The notes below the pieces were generated by a model that saw nothing but the letters and a program-made list of their open reading frames with translations, was not told the origin of the DNA and did no database searches. From Megalonaias nervosa (lineage: Eukaryota > Mollusca > Bivalvia > Unionida > Unionidae), in the NCBI GenBank assembly GCA_016617855.1, contig JAECUM010006799.1:1-64000 (forward strand): a stretch of DNA of 64,000 nucleotides, in the 5' to 3' direction. Position numbers and translations under genes: made by a program. Shown here in pieces: positions 40,640 through 52,888 of this stretch. How positions within the stretch are numbered: position 1 is the stretch's first letter; each line of letters starts with the position of its first letter.

Positions 40640-42119
40640 GGAAGGGGAAGTATGGGCTAACTTGTGTAAATGTAATAATAAATTTAAAGCAATGCTCTAA
40701 GTCAGGATCTTTTTATTTTTGACTATGAAATTGTGGTAAGATGCTTAATAAGAGAAATATGACTAAAACATGAATGTAGGTGTTTGATTACATGTAACAT
40801 ATGCAATACACAGATGCTATAATATGGTGGCTTTCATAACCTTAACGTAATTATTCAGCAAGAAATGGACGAGCCACGAAGTAAGTATTTTAAAAGTTAC
40901 CCTAAATTCTTAGTGTGGCGGGAGATAGCTGCTTATTTATGTGGCGCAATATCACTTTTATATTAAGCTTGAAGCAATAGCAGTGAACTGAATTTGTTTG
41001 AATTGAATTTATTCCTATTGTTGTACTATATCTATGGAATTCCAGTCTATTTTTGAGAATAAAGAAATAAAAATTCGTAGACTTGTCTTATTTTTATAAG
41101 TATTTAGGAGCTTCTTAATGTCATTCAATAAAGTTGTAATTATAACTACCTCAGTACAATGTTCTTTTTATTTGGTGGAGAGATGTTGATAGAGGTGCTA
41201 ATGTTGACAGTTATCTGCCGAATTTCGGATTTCGCTCCTATTTATACTCTACGGAAAATAGTCATGTGACTTAATTTTAACCAATCATTGCTTGTCCGAG
41301 ACGCTGAACAGGTCTGATGGTGCCGAACAGATACTCTACAACCAGCGACACAAACTGAGGGTTAATATACAATTTAACTATCATCACTTGTCCGTTTACA
41401 CTCTGTCATTAACAAATATATAAACATTACGTATTATGTCGTGTCCGTTAAACGTCAACGTACTTTAAGTCGTAACCAAGACTGTTAAGCTTGGGTGAAG
41501 AGTACACAACTTCCATTGAACGCTGATAACATTGAAAATATATTGACAGCATAAAAATGAAGAATACACTATTAAATATTCAAAACATACTTATACTTGT
41601 ATAAAAGAAGGCCAGCATTTACAATCAACAAGTGAAATGTAATCAAAAATGTGAACTTGACAAATTTACTGTGTGGAACCGGTCATGTGATCTAGTGTCA
41701 GCCATCTTGCCTGCAGACGTATTTTCGTGATGTCAGCTGTTGGAGTCATCGAGCTTAGTGCTATTCAAATGATGATTTGGATGTGAATTTAAGTGTGATA
41801 AACATATTTCTGGGTGTGAGAAATTCATATAAAATAAGATTCCAGAAGCTTTTGTGAGTATTTAACAATGTGCGAGGTTGAAATCGATGACATTTGTTAC
41901 CACATGACCGGCGATCACACTTGACATACAGCATGAACGATTTAATACAGATATCATGGTAAGTCGCGATCTATACATTTATATTACATACAATGTTCAA
42001 ATTCATTCTTTCAGCAGTTTGTATATATTCATTAACATGAACAACATGTTAAATTTATGACATAAAAAAACCCATCCTCCACATCCATCATATTACAGCT
42101 TTAGAGCCCTCAGGTCTAT

Positions 42120-42123
<4 letters not shown>
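40640..42123. other. No gene recognised apart from a candidate first exon
   Basis: AT-rich sequence. Between 41240 and 41760 there are promoter-like elements (AACCAATCA, TCATGTGAC, and GCCATCTTG, an inverted YY1-type core), followed by the candidate exon at 41933-41958. Confidence 0.35.
41933..41958 (+). CDS. Candidate first coding exon (weak)
   Basis: ATGAACGATTTAATACAGAT leads to ATCATG|gtaagtcg, a consensus 5' splice site. An 18-codon upstream ORF ends just before it. No downstream exon could be matched, so this is only a possible start of a plus-strand transcript reading toward the tandem array. It may equally be chance. Confidence 0.2.

Positions 42124-42207
<84 letters not shown>
42124..42207. 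repeat. (AT)n microsatellite
   Basis: About 84 bp of AT on the left of the composite repeat. Confidence 0.96.
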
Positions 42208-42213
<6 letters not shown>

Positions 42214-42937
42214 TCCGACAAGTTTAATCATTCAAATGAAGCTGAAAATATGTCACAAGATTCTGTTCAAAACGCTTAGTAAATATTAGCTTTAGTTTCA
42301 GACTGCTTACTATACAAGCTCTCCCAGCCGTGACTGACTGGCCATCCCTGCAAAAAATCCTGACCCCCCCAACCCCGCAAAAATAAGAATACAGATCATA
42401 CGGTGAATAACAGTCCTTTCAAGTGCACTGGATCCAGCAAGGGATCAGGTGTGTCAGGGATTCATTAAGATAAATGCAATAAACTGACAACGAACAGTGT
42501 AAAACTAGTATCTATTCAGCCTGAGCGCTTTCGACTCTTAATGAGTCTTTTTCAAAGGCAAATACAAAACATAGAAAAGACAAATAAATTAAACAGAAGA
42601 ACCGTTGTGTTTGCAAAACTTACATGACTATTTGTACAGGAATGAAACCTTTAAATTTATTATGTTTCAACTAATTTATTTCAACTTGTTGCGGTTGGTG
42701 GAAAATATTGTATATTGACCTACAAAAAGCCAAGCACAAATACAATTGCCTTTTTGCAGCCGACACATTTTGTTTTAAATAATTATCTAAATTTGCTTAT
42801 TAGTCACCCAATTGCCTATAATTACTGCTATAACAATGAAATAACCGGGATATAATTTGCTGTTACGCAAATTTACATAAAATAACAGATGCCGTTATGG
42901 CCATCGATTTCTAGGTCAATATACAAATTTTCCAAAT
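42208..42937. mobile_element. Composite dispersed repeat (copy A + copy B parts, one part inverted)
   Basis: 42208-42390 matches 26175-26370; 42388-42715 matches 30356-30690. The next ~200 bp (about 42716-42930) matches 30690-30870 only as its reverse complement. The inverted block is bounded by ATATTGACCTAC on the left and CTAGGTCAATAT on the right. The right-hand inverted end seen at 30958-31008 is missing. It is thus a rearranged relative of the two intronic repeats. Confidence 0.78.
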
Positions 42938-43430
42938 TTCTGACCAATTTATGTTTGGCTTCTTATTTCCATTTCTTTAGTGCATCTTTATTATCAAATA
43001 TTTAATAGATTTTGTGCATATTTATGTCCATATTTCCCATAAACTCTGAATTATAATATGAACTCGTTGTACTTATTATATCTGTTTGGTATTTTAAATA
43101 GATATTTCTGGTTTCATTTGTAAGCAATATTCAAATATTATTGGTGTTAGTTTTGTTTAGAAGAGAATCGAAGAGAATTTAAAGTGAAATAATTTAAATA
43201 GGGATAAGGTAGTTGGTTTTGCTTTTAATGGGTTTAAATTCTACTTTATACCTCGTCCGTTACAGCCAACTCTGTATGGTTAGTTGATGAATTGGTATTG
43301 ATCACTACAAACGAGTCTGTTGCATAGTACATGTGGGGTATTGGTTACGCCTAAACGACACGCTGGACTGAAAACATGGGGATGTTGATAGTAAGTGTGT
43401 AGTGATCGATGGTACATGCTTGGATACTGG

Positions 43431-43937
43431 CATCTTAGCTAGCCAAGGTTCCGATGTGATAACCCTATCTCCACATTGGCGTATGGAGCAGATATTTCTG
43501 TGCTTTGAGTCTGTGAATTTTATTGGATGAGGCGGCAAGCCACCACATCCAACCAGAATTAAGTTGTTCAAATTTCAGCACTGTACTTAACATGGTCGAG
43601 ACAAGGGGAGAACACAACTTTGGTAGCCTGATATATAAGCTGCCGCGTCGTGTTTCCACAAATACCTTTCCCTGAAATAGACCTATACTGGCTTTCCTCA
43701 GGAATATTGTCATAATTTTCATATTACGCTTACAAAGTATCCTTTTTAAGGTCATTTCCCTCCACCATTTTCGGCCTATGTACAATGCACCACGCTGTTG
43801 GTAAATTGGCATAACATACTACGGGAGTCAACTCATGAAAACCAATCGATGTCCAAAGGACAAAGCACCAAAATATCTGTTCTATCCGCCATGGTATAGA
43901 TAGGCTCATCATATCGGAACGTTGCCTAGCGAAGATG
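43431..43937. mobile_element. Non-autonomous TIR transposon in array unit 1
   Basis: The 507-bp insert begins CATCTTAGCTAGCCAAGGTT and ends with the near-complement GTTGCCTAGCGAAGATG; about 26 of the first ~31 bases pair. It is flanked by the 9-bp direct repeat GGATACTGG (43422-43430 and 43938-43946). The other units lack it at this spot. A 9-bp duplication fits MULE-type elements. The 115- and 88-codon frames inside overlap and are not transposase. Confidence 0.88.
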
Positions 43938-44726
43938 GGATACTGGATATTGGGTCACTACAAATGCATTGTTCGAATAGTAGATACCTGAGCGATGGAT
44001 CATGAATCTGTGGGATAACAGACAATACATGACTGGGTGATGCTCAGTCAAGGTTTATGTTAAACTTATTAACGCTTTTAACATTATGTTTTCTCTTGTT
44101 GCCATACAGACTCATAATGTTAATCCAATGAACATCTTTTACATATGATCTCTCGTCTTGAACCAAGATATGCCCCTCACACTAATCACTACAAACCACC
44201 GTAAATGGTTGCTTAATTTTCAATTCCACTTCTAACCAGATCGCCCCATTTCAAAATAGTCCCTGCCCCTGAAATGGCTTTTCTAGAGCCTATGCTAAAT
44301 TTCTTCTATTCCTCATACAGAACCGCCATGTCAAACCTGTTTTAGCACTAGTTCCCTTTTGTCCCCATAAATGCTAAAAATGACAGATTAATACTAACCT
44401 CCCATTAGACCCATGTAGTTACATAAATGTTAATTTTGTGGATATTGTTTAACATGAGATTTTCCTTATACACATAAAGCCTCCAAATGGTAACCTAATG
44501 TTAAAGTCCCCGTGTACCCAATATCATCAAACTACACTACTCAAGTGCAAAAGTATAGTACTTGCAATAACATTAACGCAAAATGTAAAGGTAATGTTAA
44601 CGTCCCCTGTTGATAAAGTAACAAAGTTGACTTTTTATGCATATGCGTGTGTGGCAATTAGTGATTAGTTTTCTTTTCATTGGAATTGTATGGCCCTGAA
44701 AAAGGACCGTTCATGAAATGGACTCA

Positions 44727-45088
44727 TCAGTTATCGTCATTATCGTCTGACATCTCATCACTATCCTCCTCTACATTATCGACTGAGGAGGAATCGCAAC
44801 TGTCTGCATCGGAGCGATTGGCCAGTTCCATAATCTGGTTATGACAATCTCTGATCTCGTCCAATTTCCTGGAGGCGAATTCAGCGTACATGTCACGTAC
44901 GCCTTCAGTAACGGTTAACCGAAACCGAAGTTGGTACAGCAATTGCTGAAAATTCTTTTCGTCCGCTTTTTTCATTCTCCAGATCAGTTCTTCCACTTTT
45001 CTATTCATGATGCAAACTTGCCGACAGGCTTTCCGGAATAGATATCCGCTTTTCTGAAATTCTCTCTTACAACCTCATACGTTGCCAT
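44727..45088 (-). pseudogene. Array ORF, unit 1, frameshifted
   Basis: Same unknown protein as in the other units. A single A is missing at about 45038 (CCGGAATAG against CCGGAAATAG elsewhere), which throws the N-terminal ~28 codons out of frame. It also differs at a few residues, for example Asn for Lys in the KKADEKK segment. The remaining 93 codons are open. Confidence 0.7.
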
Positions 45089-45538
45089 TCTTGTCCAGTG
45101 TGGAAAATCTAAGGAATGAAAATGGAAATTCAAATAGTATAACTTATACCGCTCTTCACGGGAAAGCCGCAAACCCAACTGGGTTGATTCTAGAATTATA
45201 CGGTGATTGATAAGAGGCCATAGCAGAAATCAATTAGAGTGTCAAATAAGTACTTGTCGCTCTCTGACACGATTACTCTTCATAATGCCAAGTGTCAGTA
45301 TAAGAGTACAGAATTCTACTCAAAGTATATTATTAGCGGGCACTTTTAATTGATCTATAGCTTGCAAACAATTACTAGGCTTGACCTGTCATGCACAGGT
45401 GACAATTTCCTAAGTGCACCATTCATCTACATTCTGCACACAAGTACCACTCTTGATCTCTCACGCCCCGAGACCACAACTTCCTCTGCTCATTACTACC
45501 GTCGCCTGCTGGGGATTAAGGGCTATATTACCCAAGGC

Positions 45539-45557
45539 GGGGGTGGGGTGGGGTGGG
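45539..45557 (+). repeat. G-quadruplex motif, array unit 1
   Basis: Four G-runs separated by single T loops (GGGGGTGGGGTGGGGTGGG), the pattern expected to fold as a very stable parallel quadruplex. Repeated in units 2 and 3. Confidence 0.85.
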
Positions 45558-47359
45558 ATGGTTTGTAATTGCAGTGAGACTACACTTCAACAATACCTGA
45601 TTAAACGGAAAGTATGATTCTGTTGGACACACAATGATATGTAAATCATATGTACAAGCAAGTGACAATATACTGGTGACATCTCTTGTAAAAGAGATAA
45701 ATTCTTAATTTAATCCGCATTGGTATCTCTAAATATCGGCATCATCTGAATTAACTAAGACGTAATCATTACGTTAAAACATACATATGTGGTAAGTATC
45801 ATATGATATAAGCATACTCATATATCACGATCATGGAGCTCACGATGATCCTAAATTTCCACCCATCAGATGATATCAAAATTATGATACCTTACGCCTA
45901 AAACTGACGATCAGCAGATGTTTTCTGGTAGTATTAATGTCCTAGAAATCTCCATCGTCAAATGTTTTTTTTACAAGAATTAGGGTCATGGAATTCACGA
46001 TTATGAAATATTTTCTAGTAGTATTCGAGACACGGAACTAGCAATCATCAAATGTCTTGGTAGTATTACGGTCATGGAACTCACGATCATCAAATATCTT
46101 CTAGTAGTAGTCCGGTCATGGAACTAGCGATCATCAAATGTTTTCCGATAGTATTATGGTCATGGAACTCACGCGTATCAAATGATTTGATCTAGTTTGT
46201 AACCGCAAGGACATACGGATAAATTACAGTAATCGAAACTGGCGATTATCAAATTTAGAAATTAAGACTATAGACTGCAACAGTCTAAAGTATGTACTAA
46301 CACAGTGACACTTTAAATCACCTTAATGTATGTTCAGTCATTCATTGAAAATATATTTAGGAGGAGTGTAAGAGTGACTTTGTGTTTACTACCCAGTAAT
46401 GTTCATCACTCAAGCGTGAAAACTAATTCAATCTCCACCAGTATAACCGTAAATCAGGAAGGTAATAGCCATTGAGGAATTACACTGTTACAATTATATA
46501 TATATAAAAAATTACAAACAAAATGCCCCATAACTACGTACAAAAAACTGTTGTAGGACATTCAGCAAGTCTCATTACACAAAGTTAAAAGCAGATTCTG
46601 GGCACATATTGACAAAATTGTAAACGTGTCCGCACAAGATGCTGAGATAGGACGATATAAGCAGAGGGACAAGCTCACTGAGCAACACAATTGATCTCTC
46701 AAAAATGTCATAATCGTCTGTAACCAGGCATGTCAGCATCTCTACTTGATGAACAAAATGCACAAGATGATTGTCTATGTAGCATATTCGAGCTGTTATT
46801 TTCGAAAATTAAATCAGTTACTGTACCAGAGACGAGCGAGAGGATATTCGTAGGCGCCATTGCTCTCCATTCTAATTTCACAATCACAACACACCGAGTA
46901 AACTCTGTTATCGGGACTTAATCCATCATTAATACTCCGTTCTAAGAGATCACATTTTATACACTATCCCCTTTGCTATTACATCTAAAACTGTATTATT
47001 TGGCAACCCTATGCTCTCTACAGAAAATAACGCGCACAAATATTGTCTGTACAAAATTTCCTTAGGACGACTAAAGGATGAAATTATTTTTTTAACTCGC
47101 AATTTTTGAATCCTTTTAATATCATTCTTATTCTTTCTTTTGTTTTCTTATGTATGTGTATTTGTACTTTTCCTTTGTGGATGCTTGGAAGAGAATCCAG
47201 AAGCTTTTCACTGAATCCATAAAACCATATGTTTTGTACTTCCATTTTGAAAAAGTTTCTGCAATAACTGTGGTATAAACAAAACTAGTCGATTTATTGC
47301 GAGTAAATAATGTTTACAACTTTTAGTAGCACATCTGCACGGAAGTCGAGCTTTGAAAT

Positions 47360-47500
47360 ATGGCGGCAGAAGAAGGGGGCTTTTGGTGGTCTTGGCGAGG
47401 AGCGGGTGCACTACTATTTTGCTTCTTTCACTCCATGTGCGATACTATTGGTGTTAGTTTTATTTACAAGAGAATCGATGAGAATTCCAAGGGAGATTAA
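47360..47500 (+). CDS. Small ORF starting ATGGCGGCAG, unit 1/2 junction (46 aa)
   Basis: The start AAATATGGCGGC is a good initiation context and also matches the YY1-type core ATGGCGGC. The product is short, tryptophan-rich at the front (FWWSWRG), with a hydrophobic/cysteine stretch (ALLFCFFHSMC) and a charged end. Units 2/3 junction (51402 on) has a ~14-base deletion that shifts the frame; 55072-55212 is intact. Whether it is translated is unknown; it may instead mark a promoter. Confidence 0.25.
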   Translation: MAAEEGGFWWSWRGAGALLFCFFHSMCDTIGVSFIYKRIDENSKGD

Positions 47501-48000
47501 AAAAAGTTAGTCTTCCTTTAAATGGATTTAAATTCTACTTTATACTCCGTCCTTTACATCCAACTATGTGTGGTTAGTTGATGAATCGGTATTGATCACT
47601 ACAAATGGGTCTGTTGAAAAATATATGTCGGGTATTGGTCATTCCTAAACGGTACGCTGGACTGTAAATATGGGCTGTTGATAGTAAGTGTGGGGTGATG
47701 GATGGTACATACTTGGATATTGGGTCACTACAAATGCATTGTTCGAATAGTAGATAAGTGGGTGATGGATCATGAATCGGTGGGAAAACAGACAATACAT
47801 GACTGGGTGATGCTCAGTAAAGGCTTCTGTTAAACTTATAGACGTTTTTAATATTATGTTTTCTCTTGTTGCCATACAGACTCATAATGTTAATCCAATG
47901 AACATCTTTTACATATGATCTCTCGTCTTGAACCAAGATATGCCCCTCACACTAATCACTACAAACCACCGTAAATGGTTGCTTAATTTTCAATTCCACT

Positions 48001-48347
48001 TCTAACCAGATCAACCGCTCCGGTGGCCTAGTGGTTAGAGCGTCCGCCTCGGATGCGGGAGGTCGTGGGTTCGATCCCCGGTCGAGTCATACCAAAGACT
48101 TACAAAAATGGTACTAACGGCTGCCTCGCTTGGCGCTCAGCATTAAGAGGTTAGTGTTAGGACTGGTCGGCCTAGTGTCAGGATAATGTGACTGGGTGGG
48201 ACATCATGCTACATGTCTGCGGCATGATGCCCCAGTGCTAGACATCACTATAAACTGCCACACTGCAGACATCGTAGCGATATGACTGAAAAATTGTTAA
48301 AGCTACGTTAAAAATCATAATCACATCACATCACATCTAACCAGATC
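48001..48347 (+). mobile_element. tRNA-derived SINE in array unit 2, with 12-bp target-site duplication
   Basis: The SINE proper is 48013-48335. It opens with CCGGTGGCCTAGTGGTTAGA (A-box), has GGTTCGATCCC (B-box) and ends in a short CACAT repeat. TCTAACCAGATC flanks it on both sides (48001-48012 and 48336-48347). The empty site with one TCTAACCAGATC is preserved in units 1 (about 44234), 3 and 4. Its body matches 16457-16763 on the opposite strand. Confidence 0.95.
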
Positions 48348-48830
48348 GCCCCGTTTCAAAATAGTCCCTGCCCCTAAAATGGCTTTTCTAGAGCCTATGC
48401 TAAATTTCTTCTATTCCTCATACAGAACCGCCATGTCAAACCTGTTTTAGCACTAGTTCCCTTTTGTCCCCATAAATGCTAAAAATGACAGATTAATGCT
48501 AACCTCCCTTTAGACCCATATAGTTACATAAATGTTAATTTTGTGGATATTGCTTAACATGAGATTTTCCTTATACACATAAAGCCTCCAAATGGTAACC
48601 TAATGTTAAAGTCCCCGTGTACCCAATATCATCAAACTACACTTCTCAAGTGCAAAAGTATAGTACTTGCAATAACATTAACGCAAAATGTAAAGGTAAT
48701 TTTAACGTCCCCTGCTGATAAAGTGACAAAGTTGACTTTTTATGCATATGCGTGTGTGGCAATTAGTGATTAGTTTTCTTTTCATTGGAATTGTATGGCC
48801 CTGAAAAGGACCGTTCATGAAATGGACTCA

Positions 48831-49193
48831 TCAGTTATCGTCATTATCGTCTGACATCTCATCACTATCCTCCTCTACATTATCGACTGAGGAGGAATCG
48901 CAACTGTCTGCATCGGATCGATTGGCCAGTTCTATAATCTGGTTATGACAATCTCTGATCTCGTCCAATTTCCTGGAGGCGAATTCAGCGTACATGTCAC
49001 GTACGCCTTCAGTAACGGTTAACCGGAACCGAAGTTGGTACAGCAATTGCTGAAATTTCTTTTCGTCCGCTTTTTTCATTCTCCAGATCAGTTCTTCCAC
49101 TTTTCTATTCATGATGTAAACTTGCCGACAGGCTTTCCGGAAATAGATATCCGCTTTTCTGAAATTCTCTCTTACAACCTCATACGTTGCCAT
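48831..49193 (-). CDS. Unknown acidic-tailed protein, array unit 2 (120 aa)
   Basis: I do not recognise the family. From the first ATG (A at -3, G at +4) the product has three parts: a basic, helix-rich N-terminal part (NFRKADIYFRKACRQVY, RKVEELIWRMKKADEKKFQQ); a middle helix (VTEGVRDMYAEFASRKLDEI); and a Ser/Asp/Glu tail ending DEMSDDNDDN. There are no signal peptide, membrane helix or cysteine pattern. The frame is open ~40 codons further upstream without any ATG. Just before the ATG, at about 49213-49212, lies TTTTCATTCCTTAG, a good 3' splice site, so this may be a last exon. It is identical in protein to unit 3. It might be a nuclear or chaperone-like protein judging by composition only. 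Confidence 0.45.
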   Translation of the reverse strand: MATYEVVRENFRKADIYFRKACRQVYIMNRKVEELIWRMKKADEKKFQQLLYQLRFRLTVTEGVRDMYAEFASRKLDEIRDCHNQIIELANRSDADSCDSSSVDNVEEDSDEMSDDNDDN

Positions 49194-49643
49194 TCTTGTC
49201 CAGTGTGGAAAATCTAAGGAATGAAAATGGAAATTCAAATAGTATAACTTATACCACTCTTCACGGGAAAGCCGCAAACCCAACTGGGTTGATTCTAGAA
49301 TTATACGGTGATTGATAAGAGGCCATAGCAGAAATCAATTAGAGTGTCAAATAAGTACTTGTCGCTCTCTGACACGATTACTCTTCATAATGCCAAGTGT
49401 CAGTATAAGAGTACAGAATTCTACTCAAAGTATATTATTAGCGGGCACTTTTAATTGATCTATAGCTTGCAAACAATTACTAGGCTTGACCTGTCATGCA
49501 CAGGTGACAATTTCCTAAGTGCACCATTCATCTACATTCTGCACACAAGTACCACTCTTGATCTCTCACGCCCCGAGACCACAACTTCCTCTGCTCATTA
49601 CTACCGTCGCCTGCTGGGGATTAAGGGCTATATTACCCAAGGC

Positions 49644-49662
49644 GGGGGTGGGGTGGGGTGGG
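49644..49662 (+). repeat. G-quadruplex motif, array unit 2
   Basis: Same sequence as in unit 1. Confidence 0.85.
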
Positions 49663-50479
49663 ATGGTTTGTAATTGCAGTGAGACTACACTTCAACAATA
49701 CCTGATTAAACGGAAAGTATGATTCTGTTGGACACACAATGATATGTAAATCATATGTACAAGCAAGTGACAATATACTGGTGACATCTCTTGTAAAAGA
49801 GATAAATTCTTAATTTAATCCGCATTGGTATCTCTAAATATCGGCATCATCTGAATTAACTAAGACGTAATCATTACGTTAAAACATACATATGTAGTAA
49901 GTATCATATGATATAAGCATACTCATACATCACGATCATGGAGCTCACGATGATTCTAAATTTCCACCCATCAGATGATATCAAAATTATGATACCTTAC
50001 GCCTAGAACTGACGATCAGCAGATGTTTTCTGGTAGTATTAATGTCCTAGAAATCTCCATCATCAAATGGATTTTTTTTTACAAGAATTAGGGTCATGGA
50101 ATTCACGATTATGAAATATTTTCTAGTAGTATTCGGGACACGGAACTAGCAATAATCAAATGTTTTTGTAATATTAAGGTCATGGAACTCACGATCATCA
50201 AATATTTTCTAGTAGTAGTCCGGTCATGGAACTAGCGATCATCAAATGTTTTCCGATAGTATTATGGTCATGGAACTCACGCGAATCAAATGATTTGATC
50301 TAGTTTGTAATCGCAAGAAAATACGGATAGATTACAGTAATCGAAACTGGCGATTATCAAATTTAGAAATTAAGACTATAGACTGCAACAGTCACTCAAG
50401 CGTGAAAACTAATTCAATCTCCACTAGTATAACCGTACATCAGGAAGGTAATAGCCATTGAAGAATTACACTGTTACAA

Positions 50480-50480
<1 letters not shown>

Positions 50481-50551
<71 letters not shown>
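50481..50551. repeat. (AT)n expansion private to array unit 2
   Basis: About 70 bp of TA where units 1 and 3 have only about 10-15 bp at the same position. Confidence 0.95.
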
Positions 50552-50556
<5 letters not shown>

Positions 50557-52525
50557 CAAACAAAATGCCCCATAACTACGTACAAAAAACTGTTGTAGGA
50601 CATTCAGCAAGACTCATTACACAAAGTTAAAAGCAGATTCTGGGCACATATTGACAAAATTGTAAACGTGTCCGCACAAGATGCTGAGATAGGACGATAT
50701 AAGCAGAGGGATAAGCTCACTGAGCAACACAATTGATCTCTCAAAAATGTCATAATCGTCTGTAACCAGGCATGTCAGCATCTCTACTTGATGAACAAAA
50801 TGCACAAGATGATTGTCTTTGTAGCATATTCGAGCTGCTATTTTCGAAAATTAAATCAGTTATTGTACCAGAGACGAGCGAGAGGATATTCGTAGGCGCC
50901 ATTGCTCTCCATTCTAATTTCACAATCACAACACACCGAGTAAACTCTGTTATCGGGACTTAATCCATCATTAATACTCCGTTCTAAGAGATCACATTTT
51001 ATACACCATCCCCTTTGCTATTACATCTAAACTGTATTATTTGGCAACCCTATGCTCTCTACAGAAAATAACGCGCACAAATATTGTCTGTACAAAATTT
51101 CCTTAGGACGACTAAAGGATGAAATTATCTTTTTAACTCGCAATTTTTGAATCCTTTTAATATCATTCTTATTCTTTCTTTTGTTTTCTTATGTATGTGT
51201 ATTTATACTTTTCCTTTGTGGATGCTTGGAAGAGAATCCAGAAGCTTTTCACTGAATCCATAAAATCATATGTTTTGTAATTGCATTTTGAAAATGTTTC
51301 TGCAATAACTGTGGTATAAACAAAACTAGTCGATATTATTGCGAGCAAATAATATTTACAACTTTTAGTAGCACGTCTGCACGGAAGTCGAGCTTTGAAA
51401 TATGGCGGCAGAAGAAGGGAGCTTTTGGTGGTCTTGGCGAGGAGAGGGTGCTTCTTTCACTCCATGTGCGAGACTATTGGTGTTAGTTTTATTTACAAGC
51501 GAATCGATAAGAATTCCAAGAGAGATAAAAAAAAAGGTAGTCTTGCTTTAAATGGATTTAAATTCTACTTTACACACCGTCCTTTACATTCAACTATGTG
51601 TGGTTAGTTGATGAATCGTTATTGATCACTACAAACGGGTCTGTTGAAAAGTACATGTCGGGTATTGGTCATTCCTAAACGGTACGCTGGACTGTAAATA
51701 TGGGCTGTTGATAGTAAGTGTGGGGTGATGGATGGTACATGCTTGGATATTGGGTCACTACAAATGCATTGTTCGAATAGTAGATAAGTGGGTGATGGAT
51801 CATGAATCTGTGGGATAACAGACAATACATGACTGGATGATGGTCAGTTAAGGTTTATGTTAAACTTATAGACGTTTTTAAAATTGTGTTTTCTCTTGTT
51901 GCCATACAGACTCATAATGTTAATCCAATGAACATCTTTTACAGAGGATTTCTCGTCTTGAACCAAGATATGCCCCTCACACTAATCACTACAAACCACC
52001 GTATATGGTTGCTTAATTTTCAATTCTACTTCTAACCAGATCGCCCCATTTCAAAATAGTCCCTGCCCCTAAAATGGCTTTTCTAGAGCCTATGCTACAT
52101 TTCCTCTATTCCTCATACAGAACCGCCATGTCAAACCTGTTTTAGCACTAGTTCCCTTTTGTCCCCATAAATGCTAAAAATGACAGATTAATGCTAACCT
52201 CCCATTAGACCCATATAGTTACATAAATGTTAATTTTGTGGATATTGCTTAACATGAGATTTTCCTTATACACATAAAGCCTCCAAATGGTAACCTAATG
52301 TTAAAGTCCCCGTGTACCCAATATCATCAAACTGCACTTCTCAAGTGCAAAAGTATAGTACTTGCAATAACATTAACGCAAAATGTAAAGGTAATGTTAA
52401 CGTCCCCTGTTGATAAAGTAACAAAGTTGACTTTTTATGTGTATGCGTATGTGGCAATTAGTGATTAGTTTTCTTTTCATTGGAATTGTATGGCCCTGAA
52501 AAGGGCCGTTCATGAAATGGACTCA

Positions 52526-52888
52526 TCAGTTATCGTCATTATCGTCTGACATCTCATCACTATCCTCCTCTACATTATCGACTGAGGAGGAATCGCAACT
52601 GTCTGCATCGGATCGATTGGCCAGTTCTATAATCTGGTTATGACAATCTCTGATCTCGTCCAATTTCCTGGAGGCGAATTCAGCGTACATGTCACGTACG
52701 CCTTCAGTAACGGTTAACCGGAACCGAAGTTGGTACAGCAATTGCTGAAATTTCTTTTCGTCCGCTTTTTTCATTCTCCAGATCAGTTCTTCCACTTTTC
52801 TATTCATGATGTAAACTTGCCGACAGGCTTTACGGAAATAGATATCCGCTTTTCTGAAATTCTCTCTTACAACCTCATACGTTGCCAT
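52526..52888 (-). CDS. Unknown acidic-tailed protein, array unit 3 (120 aa)
   Basis: Same frame as unit 2 with an identical predicted protein. At least one silent base change (CGG to CGT, near 52832) separates the two. Intact from ATG to TGA. Confidence 0.45.
   Translation of the reverse strand: MATYEVVRENFRKADIYFRKACRQVYIMNRKVEELIWRMKKADEKKFQQLLYQLRFRLTVTEGVRDMYAEFASRKLDEIRDCHNQIIELANRSDADSCDSSSVDNVEEDSDEMSDDNDDN

Noticed and set aside
43465..43812. 115-codon frame in unit 1 as a transposase
   Set aside because: It lies inside a 507-bp TIR element far too short for a transposase, and has no catalytic motif.
46575..46763. 62-codon minus-strand frame in the array as a gene
   Set aside because: It opens with a GTG; the first ATG leaves ~54 codons of hydrophobic sequence with no signal or family. 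Kept only as part of the array description.
48013..48090. A genuine tRNA-Pro gene
   Set aside because: The tRNA-like head continues into a SINE body with target-site duplications, and a second copy of the same unit exists at 16763.
49035..49217. 60-codon plus-strand frame opposite the array ORF (also at 52730 and 56412)
   Set aside because: It is a shadow of the longer minus-strand frame and changes where that frame is neutral.
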